Origin: Alkalitalea saponilacus
Lineage (GTDB): Bacteria > Bacteroidota > Bacteroidia > Bacteroidales > Marinilabiliaceae
DNA: 61,173 nt
Reading direction: 5' to 3'
Assembly (NCBI RefSeq): GCF_900168165.1
Contig: NZ_FUYV01000023.1
Span: 1 to 61,173 of the forward strand
The notes below the pieces were generated by a model that had not been told where the DNA came from, searched no databases, and worked only from the letters and a program-made list of their open reading frames with translations. The number at the start of each line of letters is the position of its first letter. The stretch's first letter is position 1. The position numbers and the translations under genes were made by a program. Positions 45,107 through 54,417 of this stretch are shown here, in pieces.

Positions 45107-45766
45107 CTATATTTCGCACAAATCCATAGGTTCAATAATGGCTTTGCGGGAAGTTACCTGCTTTTGCCACAGATCGTATAGATCCAATTGCAGAGATCTT
45201 GAATTTCCTTCGGTTTGTACCAGACGGTTGCGTCTGGCTATCACGTAGGAATCCCCATCGGGAGTTTCTCCAATCAGAAAATCGATGTTTCCGTTGAAAA
45301 CATCGTTTATACCGGAGAAAGCAGAGTGACAATTAACTATCAGGTTCAGACGATGAACTTCCTTTAACCAATTAATGGATGAAAGAAATTTATCTGTAAC
45401 TCTGAATCCCGAGTTTATATTCAAAACCATGTGGGAAATACCCGGACGCGCTTTCAGAATATTATTGATTGGCTCCAGGTCATCGGGATATTCGAAATAT
45501 GCCTGGCAAACAATGCCCAGGTTTTTTGTCAGAGACTCCGTTTCATCTCTTTCCTTTTGTTTACCACAAATAATCACCTCCTCGTCCCATGATGTGATGG
45601 ACGAGAGAACCATCAGGAAGGCCTGATTTCGGTTGCTATTTGTTCTTATTAATTCATATCCGGACTGATAAAACCGATCCGGCTCATAATATCGGTTTGA
45701 CCAAGATGGCATAACCTGATTGCAAAAAGAGTTACTTTCTGATAGTGTGATATTCGATTGCAGCAT
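45107..45766 (-). CDS. Degenerate class V aminotransferase-like protein (PhnW-like pseudoenzyme)
   Basis: A 219-residue protein I do not recognise as a working enzyme. Its middle aligns by eye with 2-aminoethylphosphonate-pyruvate transaminase: INNILKARPGISHMVLNIN, then LKEVHRLNLIVNCHSAFSGI and FNGNIDFLIGE, then VIARRNRLVQTEGNSRSLQLDLYDLW. Where the family has VDAMSSFGG, this has VNCHSAFSG, so the PLP-nitrogen Asp is Asn; where it has SSANKCIQG with the PLP lysine, this has GETPDGDS with no lysine. It also stops after about 60% of the family length. The frame is otherwise open, so this may be a retained pseudoenzyme or a decayed gene. It ends 2 bases from mgtE's stop. Confidence 0.6.
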   Translation of the reverse strand: MLQSNITLSESNSFCNQVMPSWSNRYYEPDRFYQSGYELIRTNSNRNQAFLMVLSSITSWDEEVIICGKQKERDETESLTKNLGIVCQAYFEYPDDLEPINNILKARPGISHMVLNINSGFRVTDKFLSSINWLKEVHRLNLIVNCHSAFSGINDVFNGNIDFLIGETPDGDSYVIARRNRLVQTEGNSRSLQLDLYDLWQKQVTSRKAIIEPMDLCEI

Positions 45767-46064
45767 AAAATCAGTATAGGTTAATGGTAATTAGGAAAAC
45801 ATCTCAATTTATACAGGTAAATAACTAATTCACCTACATTTTTGTTCTTAATTCGAATGGTTATTTATGCTTCTGAATAGCTAAAGCTATTCAGACTGTG
45901 TTACCTAAGAATCAAGAAATTGTTAACTGCTTGTTATATCTCTGAAAGCTGACTCAAAAAAACGACCCGTTTACTAATGGATTAATTTGAGTTTCATATA
46001 GTATATGACAAATATCAAACACCTTACACGTACGATGCTATGCGTTATTCTGCGATATTTATTA
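45767..46064. other. Intergenic region with one stem-loop
   Basis: About 300 bases, no gene. CTGAATAGC (45873-45881) and GCTATTCAG (45886-45894) form a 9-bp stem with a TAAA loop. No T-run follows on the plus strand. The region lies downstream of the SLC13 gene and upstream of the aminotransferase-like gene, both minus strand. Confidence 0.5.
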
Positions 46065-47867
46065 TTAAAAATTCCACAAAAGCGGAATTACCGTTAACGA
46101 AACAATAAATGCTATGATATTCAGAGGCAAACCAATTTTTACAAAATCAGTGTACTTGTAATTACCTATCGATTGAATAATCAGATTTGTTTGGTAACCA
46201 ATTGGTGTGGAAAAACTGGCTGATGAGGCCATGCAAATGGCAACGAAAAATGGCTTGGGATCAACTCCCATTTGCTGACCGGCGGATAGTGCAATGGGGA
46301 ATACCAAAGCAGCTGCTGCATTGTTGGTTATTAGTTCTGTGAAAACATTGGTAATTATATAAATTGTTGCTAATACTACAATTGGACCATGATTTTGGGA
46401 AAAACTAATGGCTGTTGAGGCAATCAGCTCTGCCACACCGGAATTTTGCATGGCTTTACTGATACCCAATGAGGCGGCAATGGTAATCAGAACGTCCCAA
46501 CTGATGGCTTTGGTATAACGTTGGTGGGGAACAATCGATGTCCACACCATAATAATGGCTGCCAGAGAAGCAAACCAGAACATGTCCAGCTTGTTTGGCC
46601 CAATTGGTGGCAAATGTTCGCCAATGGTGGCACCTATGACCATCAACAGAACAATAACTGCCGCAAGTATTTTTTTGTTTTTATTGGTTCCGTTGCTCAC
46701 ATCGCCAATGTATGAGGTGAGATAAAAAATCTTGGACTCACTCCAGTTCTTGATAAACTGTTCGGTAGCCAATAATATAACAGTATCTCCTTCCTGAAGT
46801 ACAATGTTTTCAATGTTGTCGGTAATGCGTTCGCCATTGCGATTTATAGCCATTACGACAGCCTGATAGTGGTGATAGAAATCAAAGTCACCAATAGTTT
46901 GTCCCAACCCCGGAAAACGAGGTGCCAAAACGGCCTCAACCTGTTTCAGCTTCTTATTTTTTAATGATTCGTCCAGATTGTCAATGCCCTTGAGTTTAAC
47001 GTAAGGGCTGTTCATTAAATCATAAAATGTTTCCGACGTGCCTCGCAATAAAAGTTTATCGTTCTCTTCAATGGTTGTTTCTTCATCTTCAAGATTGTAC
47101 TCTTTACCATTGCGTACCAGTTTTTCAATTTTTACGGTTCTCAGGTCGGGAAGAAATCCTCGTACTGGTTTCTGACCAATTAGCCGACTTTTTTCGGTAA
47201 CATATACATCATAAAAATACTCCTTGAACTGGTTCTTTGTCATGTGTTTTGCCCGTTTTCCGGGTAAAAGCAGTCCACCCATCAAAGCAATGTACAAAAG
47301 CCCTGCAATGGCAATTGGAAGTCCCACTTTTCCAAGTTCAAACATGGAAAAACCTTTCATCCCATTTTCAAGCATCAGACCATGTACCACAAGGTTGGTA
47401 GAAGTACCAATGAGAGTACACATTCCGCCCAGTATGGCTGCATAAGAGAGAGGCATCAGGAATTTGGATGCGGGAAGTTGTAACTTTTCCGACCAGTTTT
47501 TTATGATGGGAGCAAATATGACTACAACCGGTGTGTTGTTCAGAAATGCTGAGAAAAATGAAATGGGTAGTGCAATTTGCAGATATAGCCAGTGAATGGC
47601 TTTTCTGCGCTTCGGAAGTATCATTCTTGCTGTAAACCGCAGAGCTCCGGTTAAACTGATACCTTCACTAACAATAAAAAGTACAGCAACTGTAATCATT
47701 CCCCTGTTTGAGAACCCCGATAATGCTTCGTCAGTACTGATGATTCCCATAACCATCAACAGAATCATGGCAGAAAACAGGATCATACCCGGTCTGACGA
47801 GCTCTTTCATCAGAGCTACAACCATTAATGCAATGACTATAATTACAATACAGGCTTCAAATGGCAT
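46065..47867 (-). CDS. SLC13-family permease with TrkA-C (RCK_C) domains
   Basis: A 600-residue membrane protein. About five N-terminal helices include FSNRGMITVAVLFIVSEGISLTGALR and the re-entrant-type motif SFFSAFLNNTPVVVIFAPII; a cytoplasmic region (about 208-390) holds two TrkA-C-like domains (RTVKIEKLVRNGKEYNLEDEE; GDTVILLATEQFIKNW); a second membrane half has ELITNNAAAALVFPIALS and ASSASFSTPIGYQTNLIIQS. Relatives transport sulfate or dicarboxylates with Na+. The substrate cannot be told from this sequence. Confidence 0.9.
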   Translation of the reverse strand: MPFEACIVIIVIALMVVALMKELVRPGMILFSAMILLMVMGIISTDEALSGFSNRGMITVAVLFIVSEGISLTGALRFTARMILPKRRKAIHWLYLQIALPISFFSAFLNNTPVVVIFAPIIKNWSEKLQLPASKFLMPLSYAAILGGMCTLIGTSTNLVVHGLMLENGMKGFSMFELGKVGLPIAIAGLLYIALMGGLLLPGKRAKHMTKNQFKEYFYDVYVTEKSRLIGQKPVRGFLPDLRTVKIEKLVRNGKEYNLEDEETTIEENDKLLLRGTSETFYDLMNSPYVKLKGIDNLDESLKNKKLKQVEAVLAPRFPGLGQTIGDFDFYHHYQAVVMAINRNGERITDNIENIVLQEGDTVILLATEQFIKNWSESKIFYLTSYIGDVSNGTNKNKKILAAVIVLLMVIGATIGEHLPPIGPNKLDMFWFASLAAIIMVWTSIVPHQRYTKAISWDVLITIAASLGISKAMQNSGVAELIASTAISFSQNHGPIVVLATIYIITNVFTELITNNAAAALVFPIALSAGQQMGVDPKPFFVAICMASSASFSTPIGYQTNLIIQSIGNYKYTDFVKIGLPLNIIAFIVSLTVIPLLWNF

Positions 47868-48082
47868 TCTATGGGTTCGATTTAGTTGGTTTAAATTTTT
47901 GCTTACAGAGAATTACAGCATTCATAACAAAAGCATTTGGATGCTTTTGTTTGGTTATTGATTTGGGCATTTTATTTCAAGATGTAATTTTAACAAATAT
48001 TTGAGGTTTCAAAATGGGTATTTTTACCCATTTTTCATACGTAAATAGTAAGGAATTCAATTAAGGAGTAATTTCGAATTAC
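47868..48082. other. Divergent intergenic region with a perfect stem-loop
   Basis: AACAAAAGCAT (47926-47936) and ATGCTTTTGTT (47941-47951) form an 11-bp stem with a TTGG loop, 59 bases upstream of the SLC13 start. It may be in the 5' UTR of that gene or act as an operator. No gene is seen. Confidence 0.5.
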
Positions 48083-48090
48083 TATATTTG
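48083..48090 (+). promoter_or_regulatory. Probable -7 element of priA
   Basis: TATATTTG matches TAnnTTTG. The start of transcription would be about 48096, which excludes the ATG at 48093 and supports ATG 48138. Confidence 0.5.
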
Positions 48091-48137
48091 CTATGAATGA
48101 TTGTTTTCTCCGATTAATTCCAGTAAGAGGTAAGAAT

Positions 48138-50600
48138 ATGAGATATGCTGATATAGTGCTGCCGGTACCATTGCCAAAATTGTTTACCTACGAAGTTCCA
48201 AATGAATATCATGGAACCTTAGCAGCAGGCCAGAGGGTTGTAGTGTCGTTTGGGAAAAAGAAACTTTTGTCTGGAATCATATTCTCGCTTCACAACAACA
48301 AGCCTGAGGCTTATGAAACCAAACCTATTATATCAATTCTCGACGACAAACCCATTGTAACTTTAAGCCAATTAAAGGTTTGGGAGTGGATGGCCGATTA
48401 TTATCAATGTACCTTAGGAGAGGTTTATAAAGCAGCGCTGCCATCGGGTTTGAAACTCGAAAGTGAAACTCGCATTTTTTACAACGATGAGTTTGAAGCC
48501 GAAACGGAGATGCCTGAAAAAACTCAACAGATATTGGATTTTCTCGCTGCAAAAAAATATAGTACCATTAGTGAGATCAACCAGTTTTCGGGACTTAAGA
48601 GTTGTCATCACATTATTAAGCAGTTAATTGAACTGGATGCTGTAGTTGTTAATGAGCAACTTAAGGGCTCCTGGCGACCAAAAACAGAAGTTTTTCTTTC
48701 GTTGCATAACAACGTGCGAAATGAGAATTCTCTCAGGGATGCATTTGACAGTCTCAGCCGGGCTCCAAAACAACTGGAGGTTTTGATGCTTTTCCTTCAA
48801 AGTACCGGGGGGGTAAGTGAAGCGATGACAGGGAAAGAAGTCCTTAAAAAAGAGTTAGCATCAAAAGCAGTGAATTCCAGTACTGCTATTAATGAGCTTA
48901 TTAAGAAAGAGATGCTGGTTCAGGTAAAACGGAATGTGGATCGTTTATTGACCAGTAAAATAGAGAATGTTCAGAAAGTAAAAACTTTATCGCCCGAACA
49001 GGACTCAGCATTGCAGGAAACCCTTAAAGGCTTCGATGAAAATTTGCCGGTACTTTTGCACGGGGTTACTTCAAGCGGTAAAACCGAAATTTATATACAT
49101 CTGATTGATCAAGCAATAAAGAAGGGTCAACAAGCTTTGTATCTCCTTCCTGAAATAGCACTCACTACTCAAATTACCAACAGATTAAAGGCGCACTTTG
49201 GAGAAAAACTAGGAATTTACCACAGTAAGTTCAGCGACGATCAGAGGGTTGAAGTTTACAATAATCTGCTGAACAATAAAAGCTATAGGGTCATTCTGGG
49301 TGTGCGATCTTCAGTTTTTCTGCCGTTTAGCAACCTCGGTTTGATCATTATTGATGAGGAGCACGAGAATTCTTTTAAACAGTTTGATCCTGCACCACGC
49401 TATCATGCCAGAGATGTGGCGCTCGTGTTGGGGCAGGGATTCAAGTCGAGCGTTCTGTTGGGAACTGCCACTCCTTCCATCGAAAGCTATTATAATGTTC
49501 AGAATAACAAGTACCGACTCGTTGAGCTTACCACCCGTTTTGAAGGAATGATGATGCCAGAAATCATTGTGGTGAATACCCGCGAGGCGCAGCGAAAAAA
49601 AATGATGCAATCTCATTTTTCTCCTCAGTTGCTTGAACACATAAGCGAGGCTTTGAGCAATAAACAACAGGTCATTCTTTTTCAGAATAGACGCGGTTTT
49701 GCACCGTTCATGGAGTGTATGTCATGTGGCTGGATTCCCAAATGCAAACATTGTGATGTAAGTTTAACATATCATAAACATATTCATCAACTTATTTGCC
49801 ACTATTGTGGTTATTCATCAAATGTCCACGCAACCTGTCAGGCATGTGAAAGTCCGACCCTGAATTTAAAAGGTTTTGGAACACAAAAAATTGAGGAGGA
49901 GATAGGGCAGATTTTTCCCGATGCATCCATTGCACGTATGGATTACGACACCACGCGATCACGTAAAGGATATGAAAACATCATTTCAGGATTTGAGCAG
50001 GGTGAATATAACATTTTGGTAGGCACACAAATGGTGACAAAAGGCCTTGATTTTGACCGGGTTAGTCTGGTCGGCATTTTAAATGCCGACCAAATGTTGA
50101 ATCATCCAGACTTCAGAGCCTTTGAGAAGAGTTTTCAGATGATGGCACAGGTGAGCGGTCGTGCCGGACGAAAACATAAACGTGGAACGGTGATTATTCA
50201 AACATCAGATCCTGAGCATCCAGTTATTGCGAAGGTTCGAAGTAACAATTACGCGGCCTTTTATCAGGAACAAATCGAAGAACGTGAGCAATTCAATTAC
50301 CCGCCATTTTACAGGATCATCCATCTCACCATAAAACACAAAAACCAAAATGTGACCAATCAGGCAGCAAATTATCTTGCAGGATTGTTGCGGTCGGTAT
50401 TTGGATCAAGAATTCTTGGCCCGCAAGTGCCACCTGTAAACAGAATTCAGGATCATCACCTCCAAAGAATTATGATTAAATATGAACGGAAGGCTTCCCC
50501 ATCGCAGGTTAAAAAGCTGATTCGGGATTGCATTAACCAGACTTTGGCAAATGAGAGGTGGAAATATGTACAGATTGTTAACGATGTTGATCCTTTATAA
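48138..50600 (+). CDS. priA: Primosomal replication-restart helicase PriA
   Basis: An 820-residue superfamily 2 helicase. The N-terminal 3'-DNA-binding domain begins MRYADIVLPVPLPKLFTYEVP, which fits the family; the preceding in-frame ATG at 48093 overlaps the predicted promoter, and AAGAGG lies just before 48138. Walker A is GVTSSGKTEIYIHL, Walker B IIIDEEHENSFKQ. Eight zinc-binding cysteines lie in two groups of pairs, from CMSCGWIPKCKHC to CHYCGYSSNVHATCQAC. The helicase C-terminal motifs ILVGTQMVTKGLDFDRVSLVGIL and QVSGRAGRKHKRG are intact. It reloads the replisome at stalled forks. Confidence 0.96.
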   Translation: MRYADIVLPVPLPKLFTYEVPNEYHGTLAAGQRVVVSFGKKKLLSGIIFSLHNNKPEAYETKPIISILDDKPIVTLSQLKVWEWMADYYQCTLGEVYKAALPSGLKLESETRIFYNDEFEAETEMPEKTQQILDFLAAKKYSTISEINQFSGLKSCHHIIKQLIELDAVVVNEQLKGSWRPKTEVFLSLHNNVRNENSLRDAFDSLSRAPKQLEVLMLFLQSTGGVSEAMTGKEVLKKELASKAVNSSTAINELIKKEMLVQVKRNVDRLLTSKIENVQKVKTLSPEQDSALQETLKGFDENLPVLLHGVTSSGKTEIYIHLIDQAIKKGQQALYLLPEIALTTQITNRLKAHFGEKLGIYHSKFSDDQRVEVYNNLLNNKSYRVILGVRSSVFLPFSNLGLIIIDEEHENSFKQFDPAPRYHARDVALVLGQGFKSSVLLGTATPSIESYYNVQNNKYRLVELTTRFEGMMMPEIIVVNTREAQRKKMMQSHFSPQLLEHISEALSNKQQVILFQNRRGFAPFMECMSCGWIPKCKHCDVSLTYHKHIHQLICHYCGYSSNVHATCQACESPTLNLKGFGTQKIEEEIGQIFPDASIARMDYDTTRSRKGYENIISGFEQGEYNILVGTQMVTKGLDFDRVSLVGILNADQMLNHPDFRAFEKSFQMMAQVSGRAGRKHKRGTVIIQTSDPEHPVIAKVRSNNYAAFYQEQIEEREQFNYPPFYRIIHLTIKHKNQNVTNQAANYLAGLLRSVFGSRILGPQVPPVNRIQDHHLQRIMIKYERKASPSQVKKLIRDCINQTLANERWKYVQIVNDVDPL

Positions 50601-50626
50601 AAAAATGCACCATTTGGTGCATTTTT
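50601..50626 (+). terminator. Terminator of priA
   Basis: An 11-bp perfect stem, AAAAATGCACC (50601-50611) with GGTGCATTTTT (50616-50626), directly after the priA stop and running into T6. Confidence 0.85.
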
Positions 50627-50680
50627 TACGTTATGCAAATGCTTTTTACCATTTGCAAATACTTTTTTTAGGAAATATCC

Positions 50681-50827
50681 TACTTTTGATATAGAGATAA
50701 CAAACAAGGAGTAAATCCCTTCCCTTAATCTATTAGACCAAAGCAAAACAAAAAACAGGTTGTTGAAAAAGGCACTTTCCGAAACCGAGTTTCCAATTCA
50801 CACGGTTTTTGGGGGTGCTTTTTTGTT
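50681..50827 (+). ncRNA. Candidate small RNA between priA and rpoN
   Basis: TACTTTTG (TAnnTTTG) at 50681-50688 could start a transcript near 50694. It would run without a start codon to a long hairpin, GCACTTTCCGAAACCG (50778-50793 region) with CGGTTTTTGGGGGTGC, 16 paired positions with one mismatch and several G-U pairs, then TTTTTT ending about 50827. The length would be about 130 bases. A smaller alternative stem GAAAC/GTTTC within the 5' arm competes with it. The priA terminator lies upstream and rpoN has its own promoter downstream, so a separate transcript is plausible. I cannot match it to a known RNA family. Confidence 0.45.
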
Positions 50828-50911
50828 TAAGGCATTTTGAGAAAATAGGAAGTAAACATGATTTTCATTTCCTTCTTAATGATATAAAATATCATTCCCA
50901 ATTCAATTGTG

Positions 50912-50942
50912 TTTCGAAATTGAGGAAATAACTGTATTTTTG
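50912..50942 (+). promoter_or_regulatory. Probable promoter of rpoN
   Basis: TTTC (50912-50915, near TTTG), a 19-base spacer, and TATTTTTG (50935-50942); the leader to ATG 50980 would be about 31 bases. Confidence 0.5.
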
Positions 50943-50979
50943 TATTGAAGCGTTATTGTTTCCAATATTTCGATAAAGT

Positions 50980-52443
50980 ATGCTTAAACAGAGTTTACAA
51001 CATAAATTATTGCAGAAATTGTCGCCCCTTCAAATTCAGGTGATAAAGCTGCTTGAAATTCCAACTGCGCAACTTGAGCAAAGGATCAAGGAGGAGTTGG
51101 AGGTAAACCCTGTTCTTGAATATTCAAAGGATAGCCAAAATAATTCCGATGATAATTATGAGGACAACAACGATGCACCCGCTGAAAATGAAGTGGAGAA
51201 AGATGAGCTGTCCATCGATGATTATATAAGGGAAGACGATATTCCTACGTATAAACTGCAAAGCCATAACTACTCGAAGGATGATAAGTATGAAGACATT
51301 CCTTTTTCAACAGGGACTACTTTTCACGAACATCTTGTGGCGCAGTTGGGACTCAGAATCATGACTGAGCATGAACGCATGATTGCGGAATATATGATTG
51401 GTAACATCGATGAAGATGGCTATCTGAGGCGCGAAGTGGATGAAATAATTGACGATTTGGCTTTTTCACAAAACATTGAGGTAGACGAAAAAGAAGCACT
51501 GGATATCCTGGAGGTGATTCATGATTTTGATCCGGCAGGGGTGGGTGCACGTGATTTGCAGGAGTGCCTGCTTTTGCAGATTGTTAAAAAGGATCGGTCT
51601 AATCCGGCCATTGAAAGTGCCTACAACATTCTTAAGAATCATTTTGAGGAGTTCACCAGGAAGCATTACGATAAGATTTTAAAGCGTCTTCATATGGAAG
51701 ATGCGGAATTGAAGGATGCAATAGATGAAATTCTGAAACTGAATCCCAAGCCAGGAAGTGCATACAGCAATCCTATGACCAAGACAGTTCAGCATATCAT
51801 ACCTGATTTTATGCTTGAGGTGGAGGATGGTCAGCTTCAACTTAGTCTGAACTCCCGAAATCTCCCGGAACTACGCGTCAGTCATACCTATTCAGAAATG
51901 CTTACCGACTACCAGGCCAATAAAAAGAATCAGAGCAAAGAGCAGAAAGAGGCTGTGATGTTTGTGAAGCAAAAACTTGATTCGGCTAAATGGTTTATAG
52001 ATGCCATCCGACAGCGACAAAATACCCTGATGACTGTTATGGAAGCCATTCTCGATTATCAGAAGGAGTATTTTGTAGAGGGAGATGAAACCCGCCTTCG
52101 CCCCATGATTCTTAAAGATATTGCAGATGTTACCCAGCTGGATATTAGTACCATTTCACGGGTTTCAAACAGTAAGTACATTCAAACGCATTTCGGAATT
52201 TTCCCTTTGAAGTATTTCTTTTCAGAAGGACTGCAAACCGATTCGGGTGAGGAGGTTTCAACACGGGAGATTAAAAAAATCCTGGAAGAGTGTATTGCAG
52301 CAGAAGACAAGCGAAAACCGCTCACCGACGACAGATTGGCACAGATACTTAAAGAAAAATCCTATAATATTGCCCGCCGTACCGTTGCAAAATACCGTGA
52401 GCAGTTGAATATTCCCGTTGCACGACTTAGGAAAGAGCTATAG
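50980..52443 (+). CDS. rpoN: RNA polymerase sigma-54 factor
   Basis: A 487-residue sigma factor. Region I at the N-terminus is Gln/Leu-rich (LKQSLQHKLLQKLSPLQIQVIKLLEIP, with a second QL pattern); an acidic linker of about 45-100 is region II; the core-binding domain follows, then the helix-turn-helix (ILKDIADVTQLDISTISRVSNSKYI; GIFPLKYFFSEGL). The RpoN box ARRTVAKYREQLNIPVARLR, which reads the -24 element, is intact at the C-terminus. It requires AAA+ activators, none of which are encoded in this window. Confidence 0.97.
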   Translation: MLKQSLQHKLLQKLSPLQIQVIKLLEIPTAQLEQRIKEELEVNPVLEYSKDSQNNSDDNYEDNNDAPAENEVEKDELSIDDYIREDDIPTYKLQSHNYSKDDKYEDIPFSTGTTFHEHLVAQLGLRIMTEHERMIAEYMIGNIDEDGYLRREVDEIIDDLAFSQNIEVDEKEALDILEVIHDFDPAGVGARDLQECLLLQIVKKDRSNPAIESAYNILKNHFEEFTRKHYDKILKRLHMEDAELKDAIDEILKLNPKPGSAYSNPMTKTVQHIIPDFMLEVEDGQLQLSLNSRNLPELRVSHTYSEMLTDYQANKKNQSKEQKEAVMFVKQKLDSAKWFIDAIRQRQNTLMTVMEAILDYQKEYFVEGDETRLRPMILKDIADVTQLDISTISRVSNSKYIQTHFGIFPLKYFFSEGLQTDSGEEVSTREIKKILEECIAAEDKRKPLTDDRLAQILKEKSYNIARRTVAKYREQLNIPVARLRKEL

Positions 52444-52538
52444 AAGTGTGTCATGACGAAATTCTGAGACAGGTTTATTTCTCTTATTTGAATAATGTTT
52501 GAGTGGTTGCATTTTGACTTTTTTAAAGAAAAATCCAT

Positions 52539-53141
52539 ATGAAGTTAGCCAGTAAGATTGTTTCCATTCTTTTTCACCCTATGTTGATGCCGACCATTGG
52601 AATTTATTTGATTTTCCAAGCCGGCACGCATGTTTCTTATATGTCGATGGATGCAAAAAGGATCATATATTTTACTGTGTTTCTTTCTACGGCCATATTA
52701 CCTCTTTCATTACTGCCTTTACTTTATCAGTTTAAACTGATAAAGAGTTTTAACATGGAAACAGCTCGTGAGAGGCTGTTTCCGGTGTTTTTTGCCGGAC
52801 TTTTTTACTATTTAGGGTATGCTTTATTGAAAAAAATGGGAGTGCCGGTACTCATCGGAAATTTTATGCTTGTTACCTTGCTTGCTCTCCTATTGGCGGT
52901 TGGCATTACCATTTTTTGGAAAATAAGCATGCATATGATAGGAATTGGAGGTGTAACCGGTGCGGTTATGGCATTGGCTTTAAGGTATGGTCTTGATATG
53001 TCGGGGTGGATGGTACTTCTTTTCCTTGCATCCGGTATTACTGCTACAGCCCGTTTGCACCTTGGTGCACATACACCGGCTCAGGTGTATGCTGGGTTTT
53101 TGTTAGGTTGGAGTGTCGTTTTTGGTTCGGTGTTAATGTAA
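52539..53141 (+). CDS. PAP2-like integral membrane protein
   Basis: A 200-residue protein with about six hydrophobic helices. The C-terminal motif TARLHLGAHTPAQVYAGFLLG resembles the third PAP2 phosphatase motif (SRxxxGxHxxxDxxxG), but Gln stands where the catalytic Asp is usual, and the middle motif is ISMHMIGIGGVTGA rather than PSGH. It may be a lipid phosphatase relative with altered or no activity. It follows rpoN by 95 bases on the same strand. Confidence 0.65.
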   Translation: MKLASKIVSILFHPMLMPTIGIYLIFQAGTHVSYMSMDAKRIIYFTVFLSTAILPLSLLPLLYQFKLIKSFNMETARERLFPVFFAGLFYYLGYALLKKMGVPVLIGNFMLVTLLALLLAVGITIFWKISMHMIGIGGVTGAVMALALRYGLDMSGWMVLLFLASGITATARLHLGAHTPAQVYAGFLLGWSVVFGSVLM

Positions 53142-53283
53142 AATTGATCATTGTTCAAACTTAATAGTTCGTTAAACTTTTATATTTGTTTGATTTTCAC
53201 GCATATGTAAAGTTATTGGTCAGGTATGTAATTTGCTTAAAATTAAGTATTTACTATTGTCTAACATCTAAATTTCTAAATCT

Positions 53284-54417
53284 CTAACGATCTATTACAA
53301 ACTGAAACCCCAGATTTTTTAGTGTTTTTACAGATTCCTGATTCAGGTATGAATCAGGATGAATGATCCATGCCTCAAATTCTCTTCGGATCGGATAGCT
53401 ACCTCTGATTTTTTCAAATTCTTCGGGGTGGTTTCTTAGTTCAAGATCATCATCCTTAATATCATACGTTGATAAAATGGCATCTGCTGCAACTAAGGAT
53501 GGATGTTTATCATGAGCATCAAGGCATATGTAACGATTTGCAGGCGACGGGATTGATTCCGGCGCCCATTCGGTAAGAGGAAATCCTAACTTTGAGGCCA
53601 CTTTTTGAACTGCCATTGTGGTGCCGTTTGCTTTTCCATCCATTGAGTAACCTGCAATATGAGGCGTTGCAATCCAGGTTCTTTTATGTAACTCAGGGTG
53701 TATGTGCGGTTCGTTTTCCCAAACATCCAGAACCAAACGTGAAATATCTCCACTATCCAAACCACTCAATAATGTGTTGGATGATGTTACCTCTCCGCGT
53801 GAGGAGTTGATGATAATTGCCCCTTTTTTTAAAAATTTGATTGAATCATTGTTCAGAAGGTCAAAGGTTGCATCAGGACCTTCCATGTTTAGAGGGGTAT
53901 GAAAAGTTACAATGTCTGATTTATTTAGAAGGGATTCCAATGAGCAAAATTTATCGGAGCCTTCATTTCTTTCCCGTGGGGGATCGTTCAGCAATACATT
54001 GAATCCAAGATTGCGAGCCAATGCTTCAATTTTAGAACCAACCATGCCTACACCAACAATTCCTAATGTGGTTGATTCCGGCTTTAAACCTTCTTTTATC
54101 CGGTGAGCAAAAACAGATGCAATGTATTGTCGAACTGAACCTGAATTACATCCCGGCGAGTTACACCAATCAATGCCTGCTTTCTCCAGCCAAGGAATAT
54201 CAAAATGATCGGTTCCAATGGTTGCAGTAGCAACTATTTTAACTGACGAATCCTTTAATAGCTGTTCATTGCATTTTGTTCTTGTGCGGACAATTAACGC
54301 GTTGGCATTTTTAACATGTTCAGGTTGAATATCTTTTCCGGTGTAGTATTCAACGGTTGCATATGGTTCAAATACTCCTTTAAGGAAAGGAATTTTATCA
54401 TCGGCTATTATCTTCAT
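53284..54417 (-). CDS. pdxB: Erythronate-4-phosphate dehydrogenase
   Basis: A 377-residue D-2-hydroxyacid dehydrogenase, the E. coli PdxB length (378). It oxidises 4-phosphoerythronate in the DXP-dependent route to pyridoxal phosphate. The N-terminus MKIIADDKIPFLKGVFEPYA, ATATIGTDHFDIPWLEKAGI and NSPGCNSGSV match PdxB rather than SerA. The Rossmann motif is LGIVGVGMVGSKIEAL, the catalytic Arg is in INSSRGEVTSS and the His in ATPHIAGYSMDGKANGTT. The C-terminal ~90 residues are the PdxB dimerisation domain. It appears to be a single-gene unit. Confidence 0.93.
   Translation of the reverse strand: MKIIADDKIPFLKGVFEPYATVEYYTGKDIQPEHVKNANALIVRTRTKCNEQLLKDSSVKIVATATIGTDHFDIPWLEKAGIDWCNSPGCNSGSVRQYIASVFAHRIKEGLKPESTTLGIVGVGMVGSKIEALARNLGFNVLLNDPPRERNEGSDKFCSLESLLNKSDIVTFHTPLNMEGPDATFDLLNNDSIKFLKKGAIIINSSRGEVTSSNTLLSGLDSGDISRLVLDVWENEPHIHPELHKRTWIATPHIAGYSMDGKANGTTMAVQKVASKLGFPLTEWAPESIPSPANRYICLDAHDKHPSLVAADAILSTYDIKDDDLELRNHPEEFEKIRGSYPIRREFEAWIIHPDSYLNQESVKTLKNLGFQFVIDR

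Noticed and set aside
48093-48137. Upstream ATG of priA giving a 15-residue extension
   Set aside because: A TAnnTTTG element at 48083-48090 would place the start of transcription at or after this ATG, and MRYADIVLPVPLPK from 48138 fits the PriA N-terminus with AAGAGG before it.
52539-53141. Firm assignment as an undecaprenyl-pyrophosphate or lipid phosphatase
   Set aside because: The PSGH motif is absent and the catalytic Asp position is Gln, so only PAP2-like is supported.
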